From CAWEWH01 sp963812775 (GTDB lineage Bacteria; Pseudomonadota; Alphaproteobacteria; Rhizobiales; Beijerinckiaceae): DNA of 64,000 bases. The translations under genes and the position numbers were made by a program. Every line of letters begins with the position of its first letter. The stretch's first letter is position 1. The notes beneath the pieces are model-generated. The model searched no databases, was not told where the DNA came from, and saw nothing but the letters and a program-made list of their open reading frames with translations. Location: the NCBI GenBank assembly GCA_963812775.1, contig CAWEWH010000007.1:1054001-1118000 (forward strand), in the 5' to 3' direction. Of this stretch, positions 25,241-35,364 are shown piece by piece.

Positions 25241-26362
25241 TCATCGGCAAACGGTTCGAAGTTGCGCCACCACTGTGTCGATCTCCAATTCTGTCGTGGT
25301 GCGGCCGAGGCTGAAGCGGATCGCGCCCATGCCGACGTTCTCAGAAACGGCCATGGCGGCGAGCACTGGCGAAAGCTCGACCCGACCGGAATGGCAAGCC
25401 GAACCCGTCGAGGCCGCAACGCCCGTAAGGCGTTCCAAGATGGCGCCGCCGTCGCGCCCCACGAACGAGACGTTGAGAGTGTTGGGGAGGCGAAGTGTAG
25501 GATGCCCGTTCAGCACGACGCCTTCGCCGAACGCAGCGCGCAGGCTATCCCAGAGGCGGTCACGAAGCCTTTCGATTTCGGGTAGCGTGCCCAGGCGCGC
25601 CGCCAGCGCGCATGCGGCACCAAGCCCAGTGGTCAGGAGGGCACTTTCCGTGCCGGCGCGGCGCCCTCCCTCATGACCGCCCCCGTGGATCAATGGTTCC
25701 AGCCGCACCCCTTGGCGCATATAGAGGGCGCCCACCCCCTTGGGTGCATAGAGCTTGTGGCCGGCGATGGTGAGGAAGTCGACGCCGAGATCATCGACTC
25801 TGACGGGAATTTTTCCGAGCGTCTGAGCGGCGTCCGTATGCATGAGGGCGCCATTCGCGCCGGCTATTTGCGCGATCGCGGCGATCGGCTGAATCGTGCC
25901 GACCTCGTTGTTGGCGTGCATGACGCTCACGACAGCCGTGCGGGCTGTAATGGCGCGACCCACGTCGCTGAGGTCGACGAGACCGGTGCGGTCGACCGGC
26001 GCATACGTCATTCGCGCGCCACGCCGTTCAAGGAATCGGCACGGCTCCAAGGTCGCGGGATGCTCGATGGTCGTCGTGACGATGTGGTCGCGGCCATGTT
26101 CCCGGCCAGCGAGGAACGCGCCCTTGATCGCTTGATTGCTCGCCTCCGAGCCGCCGCCCGTGAAGACGATCTCGGCAGGCATCGCGCCGATCAGCGCCGC
26201 GACCTCCCTGCGTGCCTTCTCCAGCGCTGCCTTTGCGGGCACCGCCGCCCAATGCAGGCTCGACGGATTTCCGTACCCTTCGTTGAGAAGCGGCCGCATG
26301 GCGGCCGCGACCTCCGGCGCAATGGGCGTGCTGGCGTTGAAGTCGAGATAGATCAGCGTCAT
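25241..26362 (-). CDS. Cysteine desulfurase (NifS/IscS family)
   Basis: A PLP enzyme that removes sulfur from L-cysteine as an enzyme persulfide. The 373-residue protein is complete: MTLIYLDFNASTPIAP at the N-terminus, the PLP lysine in IAGHKLYAPKGVG (about residue 203), and the sulfur-carrying Cys in STGSACHSG (about residue 325). The family length is about 380-400. It is one of few unbroken genes in this accessory stretch. Upstream on the same strand lie a small membrane protein frame and a sterol-desaturase-like gene; divergent are an ArsR-rhodanese regulator and a methyltransferase, suggesting a sulfur- or metalloid-related module. Confidence 0.92.
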   Translation of the reverse strand: MTLIYLDFNASTPIAPEVAAAMRPLLNEGYGNPSSLHWAAVPAKAALEKARREVAALIGAMPAEIVFTGGGSEASNQAIKGAFLAGREHGRDHIVTTTIEHPATLEPCRFLERRGARMTYAPVDRTGLVDLSDVGRAITARTAVVSVMHANNEVGTIQPIAAIAQIAGANGALMHTDAAQTLGKIPVRVDDLGVDFLTIAGHKLYAPKGVGALYMRQGVRLEPLIHGGGHEGGRRAGTESALLTTGLGAACALAARLGTLPEIERLRDRLWDSLRAAFGEGVVLNGHPTLRLPNTLNVSFVGRDGGAILERLTGVAASTGSACHSGRVELSPVLAAMAVSENVGMGAIRFSLGRTTTELEIDTVVAQLRTVCR

Positions 26363-26366
26363 GGCT

Positions 26367-26494
26367 TCAAGGCACCAGCGTCTGTGTGTCTCCAACGTCG
26401 CGAGCACGCATCCGCCTGACAAGTCGTGGAAGCACGGCGACTGCGGCGAGCAGCAGCGCGAGTGCAAGGCGCGGCGACGGCGACGAATGTTCAT
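26367..26494 (-). pseudogene. Small single-helix membrane protein, frameshifted
   Basis: ATG at 26494 overlaps the stop of the desaturase-like gene (ATGA) and the frame begins MNIRRRRRA. After about 10 codons a one-base shift is needed, after which the sequence reads LALALLLAAVAVLPRLVRRM and ends TQTLVP with TGA five bases before the cysteine desulfurase ATG. The result would be a protein of about 42 residues with one membrane helix and Arg-rich flanks. The tight spacing on both sides supports a real gene. The family is unknown. Confidence 0.45.
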
Positions 26495-27278
26495 GGCGGC
26501 TCGCCTTCCCGACGGCCGAGCGGGTAGCGGCCGGCGTCGCCACGGAATGGCTGGAGCAGCATGCGGTCGAGCCGCAGCTCGGCGGGGTCGCGGAACTCCT
26601 CGATGCCGATCGTCATGCCCTCGTGGCCGGCCTGCCGGCTGCGCCCGATAGGTGCCGAACAGGCGGTCCCACCAGGGCAGGTTGAAGCCGAAGTTGCTGT
26701 TGGTCTCGCGGCACACGATCGAGTGGTGCACCCGATGCATGTCGGGCGTGACGACCATCCAGCGCAGGACGCGGTCGAGCCGCTGCGGCAGGCGGACGTT
26801 GCCGTGGTTGAACATCGAGGTGGCGTTGAGCAGCACCTCGAAGATCAGCACGGCCATCGCGGGCGCGCCGAGCGCCGCCACGACGCCGAACTTGATGACC
26901 ATCGACAGCAGGATCTCGATCGGGTGGAAGCGCAGCCCGGTGGTGACGTCGAATTCGAGATCGGCATGATGCATGCGGTGCAGCCGCCACAGAGCCGGCA
27001 CCGCATGGAACAGCACGTGCTGAAGATAGATCGCGAGGTCGAGGACGATCGACCGAGCGAGACGATCGCGATCCAGCGCGGGGACGCGCGACCGCATTGA
27101 AGCAGACCCCAGCCGCGCTTCCTGCGGCGACAAGGGCCAGCGCCGACGGCCGCGGTGGGAAAAAGGAGTCCGGACGAGCAGCGTGTCGACCACGACCACG
27201 CCCAGATTGCCCGGCCATCGCCAAGCCGCGTCCGATCGCCTGCGCCGGCGTGGCAGCCAGCAGCTCCCAAATCGCCAT
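26491..27278 (-). pseudogene. Sterol desaturase / fatty acid hydroxylase family, several frameshifts
   Basis: A membrane-bound di-iron hydroxylase-type protein in pieces. The N-terminus (MAIWELLAATPAQAIGRGLA, from 27278) and the body lie in different frames; the His-box region is intact: HVLFH, LHRMHH, FNHGN and HRVHHS supply the iron ligands. The C-terminus (GHEGMTIGIEEFRDPAELR to RREGEPP) is again in another frame from about 26625 to the TGA at 26491. At least three indels are needed. Homology is clear; as written the gene cannot make a full-length protein, unless the indels are sequencing errors. Confidence 0.8.
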
Positions 27279-27427
27279 CGCGACGAAGACGGCGGCGAAG
27301 GCGCCAGCCGGATCAGGGCTCGTAGGAGAGGACGACGTCTTGCCATGGATCAGCCTGGTCGCCGGCTTGACAATCGCTCATCTGTATACATTCAATTAAT
27401 TCTCTTGAATAATGTAAGATACGACCG

Positions 27428-28088
27428 ATGTCAAGCAGCCCAAACGGGCCCTGTTCGTCCAGTTCGCCGCCGTCGCCAAGTCGATCGCGCACATGCATCG
27501 GCTCGAGCTCCTGGAGCACTTGGCCCAGGGCGAGCGCAGCGTCGAGGTGCTCGCCGAGCGGCGGGCCTGTCGATCGCCAACGCCTCGCAGCACCTGCAGC
27601 AGATGCGGCGCGCCGGGATCGTGGCGGCGCGGCGAGATGGCAAGTTCGTCTTCTATCAGCTGGCCGACGATGCCGTGCTCGATCTCGTGGCCGCGCTGCG
27701 GCGCGTCGCGGAGCGAAACAACGGCCGAGGTCGAGCGTCTCATCCGAAGCTACTTCGATGATCGCGAAGCCTGGAAGCGGTGTCGCGGCAGAGCTCCTGA
27801 AGCAAATGCGGGACGGCAAGGTGACCGTTCTCGACATGCGGCCGGCGGATGAGTTCGCGTCGGCCATCTGCCCGGCGCCGTGAATATCTCGTTGCGGGAG
27901 CTTGAGACGCGCCTCGCGGAGTTCGATCCAGCGCAGGAGATCGTGGCCTATTGCCGTGGGCCTTACTGCGTCCTGTCCTATGAAGCGGTTGCGAAGCTTC
28001 GCGCGCGGGGCTTCAACGTGCGGCGATGGAAGATGGCTTTCCAGAGTGGCGCGCCGCCGGGCTGCCGGTCGTCACCGGCAGTGCATGA
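27428..28088 (+). pseudogene. ArsR-family regulator fused to a rhodanese domain, several frameshifts
   Basis: Reading across frames gives a winged-helix repressor (HRLELLEHLAQGERSVEVL, then LSIANASQHLQQMRRAGIV as the recognition helix, then DGKFVFYQLADDAVL) followed by a rhodanese domain (VTVLDMRPADEFAS, AVNISLRELE, and the active loop IVAYCRGPYCVLSYEA). Such fusions sense sulfur or metalloid species and control neighbouring genes. Frame changes occur near 27452, 27567, 27720, 27790, 27868 and 28030. It is divergent from the desaturase/cysteine desulfurase set and directly upstream of the methyltransferase. Confidence 0.8.
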
Positions 28089-28112
28089 CGACCAATGCAA
28101 AGGAGGCGGACT

Positions 28113-28905
28113 ATGAACGTCGAAACGAATGCCTGATGTGGTCGTTGATGCGGAAGCTCTGCGCGAGGAGGTTAAGGGCAAGTATCGCGAAGTCGCGACC
28201 AATCCTCACGGAACATTTCATTTCCACACCGGGCGCTATCTCGCGCATCGCCTCGGATACGACAACGACCTGGTCGGATCGCTGCCGGATGTGGCGGTCG
28301 AGTCGTTCGCAGGCGTAGCCAACCCCTTTGCGCTTCGGCCGCTCGCTTCAGGCGAACGTGTCGTCGATGTCGGCTCAGGCGCCGGCTTCGACTCGTTTGT
28401 GGCGGCCAGGCAGGTCGGCCCGAGCGGGCAAGTTGTGGGCGTCGATATGACGGCCGAGATGCTGGCCAAGGCGCGATCGACAGCCAGCGCGCTAAACCTA
28501 AATCACGTCGAGTTTCGCGAAGGACTGGCTGAGAAAATACCCGTGGACGACGCCTGGGCGGACGTTGTTATCAGCAACGGTGTCATCAACCTGTGCGCCG
28601 ACAAGCACGCAGTCCTTTCGGAAATCAATCGCCTACTGTGGCCGGGCGGCCACCTGCAGTTTGCCGATATCGCCAACGGGCAGCCGGTCCCCGAAGCAGC
28701 GATGCGCAACATCGATCTTTGGACAGCTTAAATCGCCGGTGGTCTGCCGTGTGCAGCCTGGAAGCAAATGCTGGAAGAGATCGGTTTCATCGATGTCACG
28801 ATTGGTCCGCCCATTTGATACTTTTGGCGGCGCTTAGGGCGGTAGCCAAATGCTCGCAGGTTCGAGGTCTTCGGCTATTCATTCATGGCTCGCAAGCCAA
28901 TCTAG
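28113..28905 (+). pseudogene. ArsM/UbiE-like SAM methyltransferase, frameshifted
   Basis: The ATG at 28113 follows AAGGAGG, but the frame must shift near 28128 to enter the conserved body (VVVDAEALREEVKGKYREVA). The SAM site is DVGSGAGFDSFVAARQVG; VISNGVINLCADK matches the ArsM pattern in which the usual SNCVINL Cys is Gly. After WTA at 28731 two more shifts are needed to reach CAAWKQMLEEIGFIDVTIG and the family C-terminus NARRFEVFGYSFMARKPI, ending at TAG 28903-28905. Arsenite methylation is a family-based guess; the key Cys set is incomplete. Confidence 0.75.
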
Positions 28906-29023
28906 CCGCGGCGATTTCCCGTCCACCCAGACGGCGCCAAGAGACTGGTGCCGCCTCGGTCCGGGCTGCGGGCTGGCCCGACATGAGTCTCGTTACTTCG
29001 GCAGAGAGTAACAAGTGGACGCT

Positions 29024-29823
29024 ATGAACGAGACGGACTTACCCCTTCTCCAATCGAAGCTCTATGATGCGCAGTCCGTCTTCCGGCCGGAGAATTTTCT
29101 GCGCGAGGCGCGCCGGCAGAAGCGGCTCGCCGCTGCGGCCGTCCCGGAAGTCTGTGTTCTCGATCCCGATGGCGATCTTGTGCGTCACCTGCGCGCGGCG
29201 GGGCGGGCGAAACCCGATGCGGGCTGGGCTTGCTACCACACGGAACTCTTTATCTTTGAAGAGCGGGGCGAGACCTTCGGCCTCGTTGGGTGTGCGGTCG
29301 GTGCTCCCTTCGCGGTCCTGGTGGCCGAGCAGCTTTTCGCGTCTGGTTGCAGGCTGCTCGTCAGCGTTACGTCATCGAGGCAGATTATTGCCAGCGGGCC
29401 CACACCTTACTTTGTGCTGATCGAGCGGGCGCTGCGCGACGAGGGCACGAGCTACCACGCTGCCACCCGCGCCGTTCGCCGAGGCGGACCCCGATCTTGT
29501 CAGCATCGTCCGCGTCGGGCTTTGCGGGGGCGTCCACCACGCTTCATCGCGGTGCGACCTGGACCACGGATGCACCCTTTCGCGAGACGCAGGCCGCCAT
29601 CACGATGGCACAAGACAGGGAACTCCTTGCCGTTGAGATGGAGGCGGCCGCCCTCTATGCGTTTGCACAAGCACGCGGGCGTGCGGTCGTGTGCTTTGCG
29701 CACGTCACCAACACTATGGCGCAAGCCGAAGGCGATTTCGACAAGGGCGACGCGGAGGGGGCAACCGATGCGCTTGAAGTCGTCTGCACCGCCACTCGCT
29801 CTTGGCGGGGGTCAACTCGGTGA
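29024..29823 (+). pseudogene. Nucleoside phosphorylase-like protein, frameshifted
   Basis: The N-terminal half (MNETDLPLLQSKLYDAQSVF to LVSVTSSRQIIASGPTPYFVLIERAL) is open from 29024. From about 29465 the frame changes and the C-terminal half (TTLHRGATWTTDAPFRET, then LLAVEMEAAALYAFAQARG) continues to 29823. VEMEAAALYAFA is the nucleoside-binding helix of PNP/UDP-family phosphorylases. It might salvage the nucleoside product of a methyltransferase, but this is only suggested by proximity. One or two indels break it. Confidence 0.75.
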
Positions 29824-30000
29824 AGCCGCCCGATCCAACAGCGTTCATCTATGAGCGTAAGCTCAACTTTGTCGCGCGCTTCTGGGTGAAATCACCCACC
29901 TTCGTCGCAGTCGCCATTTGGGGCTTGGCCGATGCGCCGGTTGGACGTTTCCTTCATAGAATCTCGCGTGAAGGCGTCGTCTTGAAAATGGAGCAAGAAG

Positions 30001-30366
30001 ATGACCGAAGGATTTAGCGGCCGCTGTCTTTGCGGCGCCGTTCAGTTTCGTGCGGCGGGAAGCCCAAAATGGGTCCGGTGGTGCCATTGCGAGAGCTGCA
30101 GGAGGCACAGCGGCGCGCCCGCGTCGGTGTTTGTGTCGTTCGAGAATTCGGCGGTCACAGTTACCAGCGGAGAGATCACGAAATTCACCTCTCGAAGGGA
30201 GTTCGAGAGAGGGTCTGCTCGGCGCCGCGGCTCGACACTCACATGCTCGAATGAGCGCCTCCCTACCGAGACCCACTATTACGTCGGCGCGTTTGCGGAG
30301 GCTGCAGAGTTGGAGCCGAAGGGCGAATTCTTCGCGGACGAACGGCTTCCCTGGATGCACCCGTGA
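30001..30366 (+). CDS. GFA-family (glutathione-dependent formaldehyde-activating) protein with altered zinc site
   Basis: A 121-residue GFA/CENP-V-like fold: GRCLCGAVQF (first Cys pair), WCHCESCRRHSGAPASVF (second Cys set) and THYYVGAFAEAAELEPKGEFFADERLPW at the C-terminus. The third conserved pair, normally FCxxCGS before TLTC, reads ERGSARRRGSTLTC; a neighbouring frame contains VCSAP at that spot, so two compensating indels around 30207-30232 probably removed the Cys residues. As written the zinc site is incomplete and activity is doubtful. Confidence 0.75.
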   Translation: MTEGFSGRCLCGAVQFRAAGSPKWVRWCHCESCRRHSGAPASVFVSFENSAVTVTSGEITKFTSRREFERGSARRRGSTLTCSNERLPTETHYYVGAFAEAAELEPKGEFFADERLPWMHP

Positions 30367-30849
30367 TAGTCCAGAGCAGCGACTTCTCGTTACCTTCGCG
30401 CGCGTCCCTCGGACATGAAGGTCATCGGCTCAGGGCCTGCCATGCTGCGGCCGTCCTAGGCTGAGCGCATGCGCATCGCCGGCCTCGACCACCTGACGGT
30501 AACCGTCCACGCGGCGTCCGATCTTGGTCATCCCGTGCGCCGCAGCACCGAGCCCTTGCATCCCGGCTGCAGGCTGGGCGGTGGTGCGGCATCGCGTTGC
30601 GATCGATTTTCCTCTCGCGGCCGAGAGGTCCGCATTGGAGGGTGAAGCGGACGATTGAAATCGACGCTCGCCTACTACCGCTTCCGACCCTGAGCGGACA
30701 TTCGCACACCCCTGACGGGGCTATGTCTCCGCTACGGTCGGCCGTCAGCATGCCAGCGGGACGAGACCACGTCAAACCAACTTAATTTGCTTTGCAAACT
30801 CGCCGTTCCCGGGCGATTTGGCGTCGTCTCAACGAACGAGGGGGTATTG
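30367..30849. repeat. Intergenic region carrying VOC-gene fragment copy 2
   Basis: Holds the second copy of the direct repeat (30443-30508 and about 30641-30706) found after the DapA-family gene, including a VOC gene start ATGCGCATCGCCGG at 30468 that breaks off after about 15 codons. Between the two blocks is unrelated sequence. No intact gene is seen. Confidence 0.75.
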
Positions 30850-32056
30850 ATGGCCAATCCTGACACCGACGAATGCCGCTGATGACGCCGATCCGGAGCG
30901 GGCGGCTCCGAACATCTGGGACACGACACCCGAAAACCAGGCGCCGACCTTCCGCAACCAGGACCAGGTCTGGCCGGTGCGCGTCATCCGGCGCGGCGAC
31001 GCGGTGCGGCCGCTCCCACCGCACGCCCGTTCGCTCGCGGACCTGACCTTTGAGGTGGGCGGGGTGCGCCTCGGCCTCAGCGACTACATGGCCCGCCGCC
31101 GCACGGCCGGGCTGCTGATCCTGAAGCACGGCGAGATCGCGCTGGAGCGCTACGGCATGGGCAACGGCCCGGAGAGCCGGTGGACCAGCTTCTCGACCGC
31201 GAAGTCGATCACCGCGACGCTCGTCGGGGCTGCGCTCCACGATGGCGCGATCGGCAGCCTTGACGATCGCTGCGAGCAATACCTGCCGCGGCTGCGCGGC
31301 TCGGCTTACGAGGGCGTCACGATCCGTAATCTCCTGCGGATGTGCTCCGGCGTGGCCTGGCGCGAGGAAAACGATGCAGACGGACGCTCAGACGTCTTTC
31401 GCCTGGGCAGGGCCATGGTGAGCCGGCGGCCAGGCTCCGTCCTCGACCTCCTGTGCGAACTGCCGCGCGCTCAGCCGCAGGGCGTCGTCTTCAACTATTC
31501 GACCGGCGAGAGCTGCCTGATTGGCGCGCTGGTCGCGGCCGCCACGGGCCGGCCGTTGGCCGACTACTGCGCCGAGAAGATCTGGGGACCTGCCGGCATG
31601 GAGGCCGACGGGTATTGGCAACTCGAGTCCGAAGACGGCCTGGAGCTGGGCGGGCTTGGCGTCAGCGCGCGCCTGCGCGACTTCGGCCGCTTCGGCCAGC
31701 TGGTGCTGGAGGACGGCGAAGCGTTCAGTGGCCGGCGGGTGCTGCCGCCCGGCTGGCGCGATCTCGCCGGACAGCCCGACAGCGCGGCCACCGGCTTCGG
31801 TCGGCTCATGCCCGGTTCGCCGGCGGGATACGGCTACCACTGGTGGGCGGTGCCGCCCTTGCCGGGCGGCGTCAACAACGGCGCCTTTTCGGCGAGAGGC
31901 GCCTATGGCCAGATCATCTTCGTCAATCCGACCGAGCAGGTGGTCGTTGCAATCCAGAGCGCGTGGCGTCAGCCTCAGGACAGCGACGCCGAGCTCGAAA
32001 TCGTCGCGATGATCAGAGCTGCGGTGCGCGCGCTGCGAACGGAGCCAGCGTCGTAG
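30850..32056 (+). CDS. Serine hydrolase of the beta-lactamase/DD-peptidase family
   Basis: A class C beta-lactamase-like protein. The Ser-x-x-Lys nucleophile motif is STAKS (in RWTSFSTAKSITATLVGAAL). The Tyr of the second motif is in FNYSTGES, where the usual YxN is YST. The His/Gly region near the C-terminus is GAYGQIIFVNP. From GTG at 30977 the frame is open for 359 residues. Homologous sequence (DADPERAAPNIWDTTPENQ) extends upstream and can be linked by one indel near 30875 to ATG 30850. There is no evident signal peptide, so an esterase-type role in the cytoplasm is as likely as antibiotic hydrolysis. Confidence 0.8.
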
Positions 32057-32169
32057 GCCCCGGAGCGGCGACTTCCCTCGCTACCCTGGCCGATCTGCGT
32101 CAGCACGACGCGCGGCGGCGACGAAAAGCAGCGCGCGGCTCATCTCGATCTGGCTGCACCGGGAGTCAC

Positions 32170-33164
32170 TCAAGTCATCGATGGCAGAGCGCTCCGCCGT
32201 TCTGCGGGAAGCTCGGCAAGCAGCCAGCTCTTGAAGAGTTGCAGCGCGCGGTTGCGCCGGGCAGCCCGGCGGATGGACCAGCCAATAGCTCCCGGGCGGA
32301 TGACTCGATCGGAAACGGACGGCAGATCGCGCCTGACGCTCGCGCTCGGCGATGAACAGATTCCATGCCGAGCGCGACCCCGCCCCTGCTCGGCCGCCTG
32401 GATGGCGGCCACGAAACTGTCGACCGCGATGGTCGCGGACGGCTCGAGTTCTGGCACGCCCGGCGCGCTCCAGCCATTGCGGCCAGGCCGCTGGAAACGT
32501 CGTGACATGAATGAGCACGGCGCGGCCGAGGTCCCGCGGCTCGCGAAGTCTCAGACGGCGCACCAGCGACCGGCGTCGCGATCGGCGTCGCTCGGATGTC
32601 GGCGAGAGTGCATGCGACACCAATCCCTCAAAGAGCCGTCGCCGACGCTGATGCCGGCATCGAAGGCCTCGACGTCGAAATCGACGGCATGGCTGGAGGT
32701 CTCGATCGCAAGATCGATATCCGGATGCTTCGCGACGAAACCGAGCGAGCCGAGGTATCAGCCATGCCGAGGCAAACAGCGGAAACACCTTCAGCTTCAG
32801 CCTTTGCCGCCCCGGGCGGCGCCGGCCGGCAGGCGCGGCGCGCGCGAGCTCGGCAAAAGCGCGGCCGGTCGCCGCCGCGAGCGCCTTTCCCTGCGGCGTT
32901 GGATGAACGGCGCGATGGCGTGCGTAAGAACAGCGCGATGCCAAGCGGCTGTTCGAGATTTCGAATGCGATGGCTGACGGCGGAGGCGCTGAGATTGAGC
33001 GCATGCGCGGTCGCTTTGAAACTGCCGGAGCGGACCGCGACGTCGAAAGCCTGCAGCGCCAGAATCGCGCGGGCTTGAGCGTTGCGGCGGCGATCTTCGG
33101 CTGTCGCCGACCGCAGGCGCCGGGCGCGATCGGCGTCTCTTCCGGCTCGGTTCATGCGCTTCAT
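32170..33164 (-). pseudogene. LysR-family transcriptional regulator (GcvA-like), several frameshifts
   Basis: The helix-turn-helix part is clear: ALQAFDVAVRSGSFKATAHA, then LNLSASAVSHRIRNLEQPLG (about residues 35-75 from 33164). The effector domain is scattered over three frames (VFPLFASAWLIPRLARF; GLVSHALSP; VFRRPL-type GWSIRRAARRNRALQLFKSWLLAELP). At least three indels interrupt it, beginning right after the HTH (about 32920). It is convergent with the serine hydrolase and divergent from the enoyl-CoA hydratase-like gene, which it might have regulated. Confidence 0.8.
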
Positions 33165-33333
33165 GCGGCCAGTCTAGGACGCGCCGACAATCAGTCCGCT
33201 GTCTAGCCGCCTTCGGATGAATATCGTTCATCCGAAGGCCGCCGGTTTCTCTTGCCGCGCACAGCTGCAGCGGGAGATGCTTCGGTCAGCAATCGAGGAA
33301 CGGCAGCGGGCCGGCCGATCATCGGAAGTGACA

Positions 33334-34253
33334 ATGCCGGAAGATGTCGTGAAGTACGCCAAGTCCGGAGCGGTCGCCACGATCACGCTGAACCGGCCCG
33401 AAAAGCACAATGCGCTCCGCGACCGAGATGGCCCTCGGCATCGAGGAGCGCTGACGGACCGCCAACCGGGACAACGAGGTCAAGGTCATCATCCTTGAAG
33501 GCGCCGGCGACAGCTTTTGCGCGGGCTTCGATTTCTCCAACGGCTGGAACACCATCAGGTGTTCAGGGAGGACGGCTACGACCCCGGCATGGACGTCTCA
33601 TGCCTCGCCAATGCCTACACCGGCGGGATTCCGATCTACATGGGGATGTGGCGCGGCCTGAAGCCGACGATCGCCAAGGTGCACGGCTAGTGCCTCGGCG
33701 CCGGCTCGGAAATGGCGCTGTGCGCCGACCTCGTCGTCGCCTCGGACGATGCGCGCTTCGGCACGCCGTATGCGCGCGTTTGGGGCTGCCACCTCAGCGG
33801 CATGTGGATTTACCGCCTGGGCCTTGCCAAAGCGAAATACTACGCTCTGACCGGCGAGTGGGTCAGCGGCAAGGAGGCGGCCGGGATCGAGCTGATCAAC
33901 TTCTCCTGTCCGCTGGAGGAACTCGACGACCGCGTCGCGCGCTGGCGGCAAAACTGGCCAAAATTCCGCTGACGCAGCTCGCGGCGATGAAGCTCATCGT
34001 CAATCAGGCCTACGACAATATGGGCCTGCAGAGCACGCAGATCCTCGGGCCGATCCTCGACGGCGCCATGCGCAACACGCCCGAAGGCCGCGCCTTCGTG
34101 CGCCTTGCCGCCAGCAGGGCGTCAGGCGCGGCGGTGGCCGAGCGGGACGGCCCGTTCGGCGATTACAGTCAGGGGCGCGCCGAGGAACAGCCGCGCAAAC
34201 GCAGCAAACTGCGGCTGCGAGCCAAACTTCAGAGCATCGGGAGGAAAGAATGA
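33334..34253 (+). pseudogene. Enoyl-CoA hydratase/isomerase family, frameshifts plus a TAG stop
   Basis: Crotonase-fold enzyme in pieces: MPEDVVKYAKSGAVATITLN (ATG 33334), then VKVIILEGAGDSFCAGFDFS (first oxyanion-hole segment), then GLKPTIAKVHG. An in-frame TAG at 33688-33690 replaces what should be Gln of HGQCLGAG. The rest (EMALCADLVVASDDARFGTP) continues to 33972 and, after another shift near 33945, IPLTQLAAMKLIVNQAYDNM to 34253. Shifts also occur near 33420, 33460 and 33555. The stop overlaps the next ATG (ATGA), suggesting a former operon with the Rieske oxygenase. Confidence 0.85.
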
Positions 34254-35364
34254 CCGCAGGACTGGCCGACGATCCCACCGTGATCGCGCGCCTGCTGGAT
34301 CACATCGACCACAAGACCACCGACCTGAGCGAAGGCGTCTGGCGTGAGCCCGTCGAGCACTACACCTCGCAGGAGCGGTTCGAGGCCGAGATCAAGCGGG
34401 TGCTGCGGCGCACGCCGACGCCGTTCTGTCCGTCGGCCGCGTTGCCCGAGGTCGGCTCCTACGTGGCGCGCGACGCGGCGCTGACGCCGATCGTCGCCAT
34501 GCGCGGCAGGGACGGCATGGTTCGCGCGTTCCGCAACGCCTGCCGCCATCGCGGCGTGCAGCTCGTCGACGGGGCGGGCTGCAAGAAGGCGCTGACCTGC
34601 CGCTATCACGCCTGGACCTACGGCCTCGACGGGCAGTTGCGCGGCGTGCCGCACGAGCACGGCTTTCCCGGGCTCGACAAGAGCAAGCATGGCTCGTGCC
34701 GGTCGCGACGGTCGAGAAGCACGGCATGGTGTTCGTCACGCAGGACGGGCAGAGCGCGACCGAGCCGAGGATCGACGTCGTGCCCGACTACTTCGGTCCC
34801 GAATGGCGATTGCTCTCGACGGCGGAGACAGAGTTCGACTTCAACTGGAAGATCTTCGTCGAGGCCTGCTCGAGGGCTATCACATCCGCTCGACGCACGC
34901 CGACACGTTCTATCCCCGGCAATACGACAACATCAATGTCGTCGAGTTCTTCGGGCGCAACAGCCGCGTCAGCTATCCCTATCGCAGCATCGAAAAGCTG
35001 CGCGACGTGCCGCCGGCCGAGCGCAAGGCCGGCGGCGCGCTGACCCAGCTCAACCATCTGTTTCCGAACGTGTCGGTGGCGACGTTCCCGACCCACATGA
35101 CGCATGGCGGTGATCGAACCGCTCGCCGTCGATCGCACGCGCCTGATCACCTACACGCTGTCGGATCGCGACGAAGCGACGAGGCCGTCAAGAAGGCGCA
35201 GGGACTTCGTCACGGCGGGTACCGCGGAGGACCGGGAAATGGCCGAGCGCCATCCAGCGCGGACTTGCGACCGGCGCCAACGACGTCTTCACCTTCGGCC
35301 TGTTCGAGGGCGCGAGCCGGCATTTTCACCGAAACCTGGCGGCTATGATAGAGAGGAGTCTTGA
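34250..35364 (+). pseudogene. Rieske [2Fe-2S] aromatic-ring-hydroxylating oxygenase alpha subunit, several frameshifts
   Basis: The N-terminal Rieske domain is intact: the cluster ligands are in NACRHRG and CRYHAW (about residues 97 and 119). From about 34692 the frame changes repeatedly (about 34868, 35103, 35255), with family segments VATVEKHGMVFV, DFNWKIFVE, LLEGYHIRSTHADTFYPRQY (iron-binding region with His), LFPNVSVATFP and NDVFTFGLFEGASRHFH. It would have activated oxygen to hydroxylate an aromatic or quaternary amine substrate. It ends with TGATG overlap to the MFS gene. It sits with an enoyl-CoA hydratase in a probable catabolic operon. Confidence 0.85.
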
